A stretch of 64,000 bases of DNA, from positions 101,532-165,531 of the forward strand of contig CAZRJC010000004.1 of NCBI GenBank assembly GCA_964600385.1, read 5' to 3'. A model generated the notes under the pieces. The model did no database searches. It saw only the letters and a list, made by a program, of their open reading frames with translations, and had not been told where the DNA came from. This DNA is from DMER64 sp964600385. Its GTDB lineage: Bacteria; Bacteroidota; Bacteroidia; Bacteroidales; UBA932. Positions 45,632 to 51,584 of this stretch are shown piece by piece (within the stretch, counting starts at the first letter, position 1; every line of letters begins with the position of its first letter). Made by a program: the position numbers and the translations under genes.

Positions 45632-45738
45632 ATTTGCTCATTGACTTATTGAAAAGAAAGACCTCGCGCCCCCGGAGGGAAGGACCCGTTTGCGAAGCAA
45701 ATGGGAGGTGTCTTTCGTTTAATAAGTCAAGAGCAAAT
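45632..45738 (+). repeat. Structured hairpin element, copy A
   Basis: A long imperfect hairpin of the three-copy family. Outer arms: ATTTGCTC 45632-45639 with GAGCAAAT 45731-45738, and TTGACTTATT 45641-45650 with AATAAGTCAA 45721-45730. Middle stem GAAAGAC 45656-45662 / GTCTTTC 45710-45716. Then a 22-nt left bulge at 45663-45684 (starting CTCGCGCCCC and ending GGAGGGAAGGA), inner stem CCCGTTTGC 45685-45693 / GCAAATGGG 45697-45705 with loop GAA, and right bulge AGGT. It lies between susD and the terminator. Confidence 0.85.
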
Positions 45739-45756
45739 TAATCTAGAGCAAATAAA

Positions 45757-45787
45757 AAAGAGGCTGACTTTATGGGTCAGCCTCTTT
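45757..45787. terminator. Bidirectional terminator between susD and tsf
   Basis: AAAGAGGCTGAC at 45757-45768 pairs with GTCAGCCTCTTT at 45776-45787 around a 7-nt loop. T-runs follow on the plus strand and A-runs precede it, so it should stop both convergent transcripts. Confidence 0.87.
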
Positions 45788-45809
45788 CTTTTTATTGATA
45801 TTCCTGTTA

Positions 45810-46634
45810 TTAATCGTTCAGGGAGAAACGGTAAAAACCGGTAACTTTAACCTCAGGATCAATAGTCTTCAGGTATTCCTTAACGCTTATTTTGCCGTCC
45901 TTAACAAAGGTCTGGTCCTCGAGGGTGTATTCTTTGAAGAATTTATTGAGTTTCCCCAGAGCAATCTTTTCAACCATCTCTTCGGGCTTGCCTTCCAGGC
46001 GGATTTGTTCGCGGTAGATATGCATTTCCTTATCGATAACTTCCTGTGGGCAGTTATCACGATTCACAGAAACGGGCACCATGGCTGTGATTTGCATGGC
46101 AATCTCTTTTCCGGCTTCGGCAGAGATGGCTTTATTGAAACCAACAATGGTAGCCACTTTGTGATTCATATGAATATAAGTAGCAATATAAGGGGCTTCC
46201 AGCTTATTATAGAAAGGAATAGCGTGTTTTTCACCGCTCTTGCCGGTCTGCCGGGTAACGGCATCGGCAATGGTCCCATCTTCAAAAGGCAGGGACATAA
46301 GGGCATCCATGCTTGCGGGCATGTTAGCCAGAGCTACTTTGGCAATGCCGTTGGCTACATCCTGAAATTCCTGGTTCTTTGCCACAAAGTCGGTTTCACA
46401 ACCCAGGCATACGAGAATGGCTTTGTTGTGAGCTTCGTTGGCAATGGCTATAACGGAACCTTCAGTTGTTTCACGGTCTGCGCGTTTGGCTGCAACCAAT
46501 TTGCCTTTTTCACGAATGATCTCTTGTGCACGGTCAAAATCTCCGTTGGATTCAACAAGGGCATTCTTGCAATCCATCATACCGGCACCGGTCATTTTAC
46601 GTAGTTTTGCTACGTCAGCTGCTTTAATTTCCAT
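45810..46634 (-). CDS. tsf: Elongation factor Ts
   Basis: A 274-residue guanine-nucleotide exchange factor for EF-Tu. The N-terminal helical domain has VAKLRKMTGAGMMDCKNALVE, and the LVCLGCETDFVAKN segment is the diagnostic EF-Tu-binding motif. Last gene of the rplM-rpsI-rpsB-tsf order, 12 bp after rpsB. A long antisense open frame over it is a shadow. Confidence 0.98.
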   Translation of the reverse strand: MEIKAADVAKLRKMTGAGMMDCKNALVESNGDFDRAQEIIREKGKLVAAKRADRETTEGSVIAIANEAHNKAILVCLGCETDFVAKNQEFQDVANGIAKVALANMPASMDALMSLPFEDGTIADAVTRQTGKSGEKHAIPFYNKLEAPYIATYIHMNHKVATIVGFNKAISAEAGKEIAMQITAMVPVSVNRDNCPQEVIDKEMHIYREQIRLEGKPEEMVEKIALGKLNKFFKEYTLEDQTFVKDGKISVKEYLKTIDPEVKVTGFYRFSLND

Positions 46635-46646
46635 TATCTGTAAAAA

Positions 46647-47498
46647 TTATTCGGGTTTATTCTCTTCTTTTGGCTCAACCTCTTCCGAAGTGGTCACTGC
46701 TGCGGCCTGGTTTTCATCGTCAGTTTTAGGTCTGCGAGTACGAATACGTTTGCCGGATGCGGGTTTGTCTTCATCAGAAGTTTCTACCGTCACTTCTTTG
46801 TCTTTTTCGAGTTTGCGCTCTTCAAGACCTTCCTCAATGGCCTGGCGGAGAAGATCGAGAATAAGAGAAATGGATTTAGCTGCATCGTCATTGGCCGGGA
46901 TCACATAATCAATAGGGGTAGGATCGCAACAGGTATCAACCATGGCAATAACCGGAATACCAAGACGGGATGCTTCTTTTACAGCATTAACCTCTTTTTG
47001 TACGTCAACAACAAAAAGAGCAGCTGGCAAACGGTTCAGATCTGCAATGGATCCCAGGTTTTTTTCCAGCTTGGCACGCTGGCGGGTAACTTGCAGGCGT
47101 TCGCGTTTGGCAAGGGTTTCGAAAGTACCGTCCGCAATCATTTTGTCAATTGTATTCATTTTCTTGACTGCTTTGCGGATGGTGGGGAAGTTGGTGAGCA
47201 TACCGCCCGGCCAACGTTCAGTTACATAAGGCATATTAACCGATTTTGCCGATTCGGCTACAATATCCTTGGCTTGTTTCTTGGTGGCTACAAACAATAT
47301 CTTACGACCCGCCTTGGCGAGTTGTTTCATAACATTGGCAGCCTCATCTATTTTGACAACGGTCTTGTGCAGGTCAATGATATGGATCCCGTTCTTCTCC
47401 ATGAAGATATAGGGAGCCATCCTGGGATTCCACTTACGTTTCAAGTGGCCGAAATGTACGCCTGCATCAAGTAAGTCTTGGAAATTTGTTCTGGGCAT
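46647..47498 (-). CDS. rpsB: 30S ribosomal protein S2
   Basis: A 283-residue protein of the small-subunit back. DLLDAGVHFGHLKRKWNPRMAPYIF and the VDTCCDPTPIDYVIPANDDA block are diagnostic. It has a long, charged, probably disordered C-terminal tail (from about residue 235, with EDKPASGKRIRTRRP and a Glu-rich end), longer than the E. coli protein, as is common in this phylum. It is preceded by a 162-nt leader containing inverted repeats (see 47538). Confidence 0.98.
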   Translation of the reverse strand: MPRTNFQDLLDAGVHFGHLKRKWNPRMAPYIFMEKNGIHIIDLHKTVVKIDEAANVMKQLAKAGRKILFVATKKQAKDIVAESAKSVNMPYVTERWPGGMLTNFPTIRKAVKKMNTIDKMIADGTFETLAKRERLQVTRQRAKLEKNLGSIADLNRLPAALFVVDVQKEVNAVKEASRLGIPVIAMVDTCCDPTPIDYVIPANDDAAKSISLILDLLRQAIEEGLEERKLEKDKEVTVETSDEDKPASGKRIRTRRPKTDDENQAAAVTTSEEVEPKEENKPE

Positions 47499-47537
47499 TT
47501 TTTTAAATTTTTAATCTTTTTAAATTCTCTGTAAGTC

Positions 47538-47576
47538 AATCAAAAGGTAGTGTTCTGTGAACAATCCGTTTTGATT
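47538..47576 (-). promoter_or_regulatory. Inverted repeat in the rpsB leader
   Basis: On the minus strand AATCAAAA (47576-47569) pairs with TTTTGATT (47545-47538); inside, GTTC/GAAC around ACA forms a second short stem. Just upstream CCGAGAC can pair with GTTTCGG. The rpsB-tsf leader in other bacteria is bound by S2, so this may be an autoregulatory site; that is inference. Confidence 0.5.
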
Positions 47577-47660
47577 TTCCGCGGCAACCGAAACGGCCGG
47601 CAGCAACTGAATGGTCTCGGCTGTTTTAATACAATTGCCGTGCATCTTTTCATCAGCTTT

Positions 47661-48050
47661 CTAACGTTTGCTGAACTGGAAGCGTCTGCGTGCACCGGGT
47701 TGTCCGGGTTTCTTACGCTCAACCTCGCGAGCATCGCGGGTAAGCATCCCGTTTGATTTCAAAACACCACGATACGCTTCGGAATCTATTTTACACAAAG
47801 CACGGGCAATAGCCAGGCGCAAAGCTTCTGCCTGACCTTTAATGCCGCCTCCGTCCAGATTGACTTTTACATCAAACTGGGAGGCAGTACCGGTCAGTTC
47901 GAGAGCCTGTTTGGCAATATACTGAAGGGTGCCTTCTTTGAAATAGTCTTCCAGGGCGCGATCATTGATAATGATGTTTCCTTTTCCGGCCTGAACGTAA
48001 ACGCGAGCAACAGCTGATTTTCTTCTTCCAAGGGCGTTGATAACTTCCAT
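47661..48050 (-). CDS. rpsI: 30S ribosomal protein S9
   Basis: A 129-residue protein contacting the P-site tRNA through its C-terminal tail (FQFSKR here, with the terminal Lys-Arg). GRRKSAVARVYVQAG and KVNLDGGGIKGQAEALRLAIARAL are diagnostic. It lies 7 bp after rplM. Confidence 0.98.
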   Translation of the reverse strand: MEVINALGRRKSAVARVYVQAGKGNIIINDRALEDYFKEGTLQYIAKQALELTGTASQFDVKVNLDGGGIKGQAEALRLAIARALCKIDSEAYRGVLKSNGMLTRDAREVERKKPGQPGARRRFQFSKR

Positions 48051-48057
48051 GCTCTGT

Positions 48058-48510
48058 TTAGTTTTCGTTTAAATAAATTTGTTTGGGTTGTTGAGCCTCA
48101 TGCGGATGTTCCGGACCTTCGTATACATACAGGTTGCGGAAAAGATCTGAGCCGAGGCGATTTTTGGGGAGCATGCCTTTGATAGCGTGTTCCACAAGAG
48201 CAAGCGGTTTGCGTTTCAACAGCTCTTTAGCTGTTTCTGTGCGTTGACCGCCAGGGTAACCGGAGTGCCGGACATACGTTTTTTCATCCAGCTTGTTGCC
48301 CGTCAAGCGAACTTTTTCTGCATTGATAATGATAACGTTATCACCGCAGTCCACGTGAGGGGTAAAATTGGGCTTGTTTTTGCCGCGCAGAATCATCGCT
48401 GCCTGCACAGCCAACCGGCCCAAAATCTGATTGGTAGCGTCAATAAGAACCCATTCTTTTGTAACGGTTTCTTTGTTAGCGCTCACAGTCTTGTAAGATA
48501 ATGTGTTCAC
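48058..48510 (-). CDS. rplM: 50S ribosomal protein L13
   Basis: A 150-residue early-assembly protein of the large subunit. The family start is VNTLSYKTVSANKETVTKEW, which I place at a GTG at 48510; a longer frame up to a TTG at 48573 is rejected because that TTG lies inside the promoter box. Central motifs DCGDNVIIINAEKVRLTGNK and the YRHSGYPGG-like VRHSGYPGGQR are intact. It heads the rplM-rpsI-rpsB-tsf order typical of this phylum. Confidence 0.95.
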   Translation of the reverse strand: MNTLSYKTVSANKETVTKEWVLIDATNQILGRLAVQAAMILRGKNKPNFTPHVDCGDNVIIINAEKVRLTGNKLDEKTYVRHSGYPGGQRTETAKELLKRKPLALVEHAIKGMLPKNRLGSDLFRNLYVYEGPEHPHEAQQPKQIYLNEN

Positions 48511-48570
48511 CTGGTTGATTTTTAGAATAATACCATAAATATTTTGCGATCCCTCCAAAGAAAGGGGCTG

Positions 48571-48600
48571 CAAAGATACTACTTTTTTCTAAAAATCAAA
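48571..48600 (-). promoter_or_regulatory. Promoter of rplM-rpsI
   Basis: On the minus strand TTTG (48600-48597) and TATCTTTG (48578-48571) with an 18-bp spacer fit the consensus. The -33 box overlaps the last codons of pfkA, and the leader to the GTG start is about 55 nt. Confidence 0.72.
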
Positions 48601-49576
48601 GCGATAGTACGTAAGCAATTTCAACCCAGCGCTTATTAAGCTCTGCATGGCGGGAACAGGCCTCTTCAAATGGCGTATATACAGTCTGGTTATTAACCTG
48701 TCCAACCATCACACCGGTCTTGCCGCTCAATAAGGCCGTAACCGCATCGTGCCCCAATACACTGGCCAGGATTCTGTCGTTAGCCGTTGGGGATCCTCCG
48801 CGCTGGATATGACCTAAAGTTGTTACCCGGGTCTCATATTTGGGCAGGCGTTCCTTAACCTTGGCAGCCACTTCCGAGGCACTGCCCAGTTCGCCTCCCT
48901 CGGCTACTATGATAATACCGGAGGTTTTATTCTTGCGGCGTTCGAGCTCCAGATATCCGCACAACTTGTCAATGTCGGCGTGAACTTCGGGAATAAGGGT
49001 AGCCTCCGCCCCGGTTGATATGGAAGTATGAAGGGCAATGAAGCCGGCTTCGCGGCCCATTACTTCAACAAAAAAGATCATGTTATGAGAGTCTGCAGTG
49101 TCGCGTAGTTTGTCCACTGCCTGAACGGCCGTGTTCACCGCGGTATCGAACCCTATAGTATAATCGGTCCCGTAGATATCATTATCTATGGTGCCGGGTA
49201 CTCCTACTACAGGCAGGCCAAACTCTTTGACCAGCAGATCGGCACCCCGGAAAGACCCGTCCCCGCCGATGACCACCAGGGCGTCAATGCCCTGTTCCCT
49301 TAGATTGCGGTAGCATTCCGCCCGAACTTCTTTCTCTTTGAATTCCGGACAACGGGAAGATTTAAGAAACGTGCCTCCCAGGGATATTTTCTGTGCAACA
49401 GAATGAGTTTGCAACGGAATAAACAATTTTTGTAAAATTCCTGTAAACCCACGCTGGATGCCGGTGACGCTGCACTTGTTGTAAATGGCGGTACGTACCA
49501 CAGCCCGTATGGCTGCATTCATTCCGGGGGCATCTCCTCCGGAAGTCAGGATGCCTATGTTAGTAATATTGTTCAT
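48596..49576 (-). CDS. pfkA: ATP-dependent 6-phosphofructokinase
   Basis: A 326-residue glycolytic enzyme. GILTSGGDAPGMNAAIR is the ATP loop, GGDGSFRGAD carries the glycine found in ATP-dependent (not pyrophosphate) enzymes, PGTIDNDI holds the catalytic Asp, and GGSPTANDR is the fructose-6-phosphate region. I chose the Met at 49576 because MNNITNIGILTSGG fits the family, rejecting three extra upstream residues. A TACTTTTG box ends six bases upstream of the ATG on the minus strand, so the transcript would be nearly leaderless. It is divergent from dus with 35 bp between starts. Confidence 0.96.
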   Translation of the reverse strand: MNNITNIGILTSGGDAPGMNAAIRAVVRTAIYNKCSVTGIQRGFTGILQKLFIPLQTHSVAQKISLGGTFLKSSRCPEFKEKEVRAECYRNLREQGIDALVVIGGDGSFRGADLLVKEFGLPVVGVPGTIDNDIYGTDYTIGFDTAVNTAVQAVDKLRDTADSHNMIFFVEVMGREAGFIALHTSISTGAEATLIPEVHADIDKLCGYLELERRKNKTSGIIIVAEGGELGSASEVAAKVKERLPKYETRVTTLGHIQRGGSPTANDRILASVLGHDAVTALLSGKTGVMVGQVNNQTVYTPFEEACSRHAELNKRWVEIAYVLSL

Positions 49577-49582
49577 ACGGCA

Positions 49583-49590
49583 CAAAAGTA
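49583..49590 (-). promoter_or_regulatory. Putative -7 box for pfkA
   Basis: On the minus strand TACTTTTG matches TAnnTTTG and ends six bases before the pfkA ATG. Confidence 0.5.
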
Positions 49591-49599
49591 GAAAAAAAT

Positions 49600-49607
49600 T
49601 ATCTTTG
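49600..49607 (+). promoter_or_regulatory. Putative -7 box for dus
   Basis: TATCTTTG matches TAnnTTTG and ends four bases before the dus ATG at 49612. It lies 9 bp from the oppositely directed pfkA box. Confidence 0.55.
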
Positions 49608-49611
49608 CGCT

Positions 49612-50592
49612 ATGAATTTTGCCGATACCCAATTGAGAGACAGACCTCTTTTTCTGGCGCCCATGGAGGATGTCACAGACGCTTCGTTCCGGTTCATATG
49701 CAAGCAATACGGCGTGGATATGATGTATACCGAATTTGTTTCTGCAGACGGACTCATCCGCGATGCATACAAAACCCGCCTTAAACTGAATATATCCGAC
49801 CTGGAAAGGCCCATAGGGATCCAGATCTATGGTCACATCCCCGAGGCTTTGCTTGAGGCCGCTCAGATGGCCGCCCAGGTACGCCCCGATGTGATAGATA
49901 TAAACTTTGGTTGCCCCATGAACAAAATTGCGCAACGGGGAGCCGGCAGCGGCTGGTTGAGGGATCCGCAGGGAATGGTTGATATTACCAGGCGGCTGGT
50001 ACAGGCTGTGGATATTCCCGTAACCGTTAAAACCCGTCTGGGCTGGGATGACCAATCAATTATTATTGAAGACCTGTCCGAGGCACTCCAGGATGTAGGG
50101 ATTGCAGCCATAACCATTCATGGCAGGACCAAGACGCAGATGTACAAAGGTGAAGCCAACTGGGAGCCTATAGGTGCTGTCAAACGTAATCCCAGGATGA
50201 AGATCCCCGTTATAGGAAACGGCGATATAAAAACGCCCCAACAGGCAAAAGATGCCTTTGATAAATATGGTGTGGACGGGATTATGATAGGGAGGGCAAG
50301 TTTTGGCCATCCCTGGCTTTTCAGGGAGATACGGCATTTCCTGGATACCGGAGAGGAACTCCCGCCCATGAGCGTTACCGAGCGGGTGGCTCTGGCAAAA
50401 ATGCATCTTTCCAAATCCATTGAAGTGAAAGGGGAAAGAGTCGGGGTACTGGAAATGCGCCGTCATCTGAGTTGTTATTTTAAATCGCTTACCGATTTTA
50501 AACCCGTGCGTTTGAAACTGGTGACCGAGGACAATCCCGAAGAAATATTCAGGTTACTGGATTTTATAGATAAAAAATGGGGTGGAAATTAA
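49612..50592 (+). CDS. dus: tRNA-dihydrouridine synthase
   Basis: A 326-residue FMN enzyme that reduces uridine in the D-loop of tRNAs. LFLAPMEDVTDASFR is the FMN-binding start, the catalytic Cys101 is in INFGCPMNKIAQRGAGS, and TIHGRTKTQMYKG and IMIGRASFGHPWLF complete the TIM barrel. The C-terminal helical domain follows. It is DusB-like. The ATG at 49612 is required: later Mets would remove part of the FMN site. The stop overlaps the lpxK start by 16 bp. Confidence 0.95.
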   Translation: MNFADTQLRDRPLFLAPMEDVTDASFRFICKQYGVDMMYTEFVSADGLIRDAYKTRLKLNISDLERPIGIQIYGHIPEALLEAAQMAAQVRPDVIDINFGCPMNKIAQRGAGSGWLRDPQGMVDITRRLVQAVDIPVTVKTRLGWDDQSIIIEDLSEALQDVGIAAITIHGRTKTQMYKGEANWEPIGAVKRNPRMKIPVIGNGDIKTPQQAKDAFDKYGVDGIMIGRASFGHPWLFREIRHFLDTGEELPPMSVTERVALAKMHLSKSIEVKGERVGVLEMRRHLSCYFKSLTDFKPVRLKLVTEDNPEEIFRLLDFIDKKWGGN

Positions 50593-51584
50593 ACGGTCTT
50601 ATGTGGCTTTCACCTTATGCCTGGGTGTTGGCGCTGCGTCATAGAATGTATGATGCGGGGTGGTTCAGGTCTTACTCATTTGACTTTCCGATCATCTGTG
50701 TTGGGAACATTACCGTAGGTGGTACCGGCAAAACACCGGTGACCGAATACCTCGTTCAATTTTTTCTTGACAGGGGAATCAGCCCTGTGGTGCTTTCCAG
50801 AGGCTATGGCCGAAAAACAAAAGGTTTCAGGTATGTAGAAGCAGGAGACCCGGCCCGGGACGTTGGGGACGAGCCGAAGCAGATAAAGAACAAGTTTCCC
50901 TTGGTTAGTGTGGCCGTGGCAGAAGACAGAGTAGCCGGTATTTGCAGGATATGCGAGGACCTTACGCCGCAAGTGCTTATCCTCGACGACGCTTTTCAGC
51001 ACAGACGGATTTCTGCCCGCTGGAACATTGTACTGGAAGATTATAACAGGCCTGTGGCAAAAGATACGTTACTGCCTTTCGGACGTCTGAGGGATCTACC
51101 CTCGGCCATCCGCCGGGCTCAATGCCTTATTATTACCAAGTGCCCTCCCGGCCTGACAGAAGATGAAATACTTCAGGACCGTGTGCTTCCCGGGAGCAAC
51201 ATCCCTGTATTCTGCTCGGGGCTCACATACGAAACCCCCATTCCGCTCACTCGAGAACATAAACCTTATTTGCCTATTGGTTCCTCTTTACTGGTTGTGA
51301 CGGGCATTGCAGCTCCCGGTCCGTTTATCGCTTACCTGAAGGAACACTATGTGGTGAAAGAACACATGGCGTTCCCCGATCATCATACGTATACGGCAAA
51401 GGATTACAGGAAGATTAAAGCTTACCTGGACGAACACGTAGAATGTCAAATGGTTACAACCGAAAAAGATGCGGTTCGTCTGGTCCCATTCAAGTTACCG
51501 GGCTGGTTGTTTCCGGTAAGGATTTCCAACTTAAACCCCCGATTCAATTTTTTTGCAGCATCATTTTGCAGTCAGGAACCGTAA
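50577..51584 (+). CDS. lpxK: Tetraacyldisaccharide 4'-kinase
   Basis: An inner-membrane-associated kinase that phosphorylates the lipid A precursor at the 4' position, the sixth step of lipid A synthesis. The 335-residue protein has an N-terminal amphipathic/membrane helix (residues 1-25), the P-loop GNITVGGTGKT at 43-53, and LILDDAFQHRR with the metal-binding Asp-Asp pair and catalytic neighbourhood. The start overlaps dus by 16 bp, an unusually long overlap; the downstream Met at residue 9 is possible but gives a shorter membrane helix. The 3' end overlaps the convergent GH95 gene by 24 bp. Confidence 0.93.
   Translation: MGWKLNGLMWLSPYAWVLALRHRMYDAGWFRSYSFDFPIICVGNITVGGTGKTPVTEYLVQFFLDRGISPVVLSRGYGRKTKGFRYVEAGDPARDVGDEPKQIKNKFPLVSVAVAEDRVAGICRICEDLTPQVLILDDAFQHRRISARWNIVLEDYNRPVAKDTLLPFGRLRDLPSAIRRAQCLIITKCPPGLTEDEILQDRVLPGSNIPVFCSGLTYETPIPLTREHKPYLPIGSSLLVVTGIAAPGPFIAYLKEHYVVKEHMAFPDHHTYTAKDYRKIKAYLDEHVECQMVTTEKDAVRLVPFKLPGWLFPVRISNLNPRFNFFAASFCSQEP

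Noticed and set aside
45795..46604. 269-codon plus-strand open frame opposite tsf
   Set aside because: tsf on the other strand is a clear, complete EF-Ts. The opposite frame is a shadow with no family features.
48511..48573. Longer start for L13
   Set aside because: The TTG lies inside the TATCTTTG promoter box; the GTG at 48510 matches the family N-terminus.
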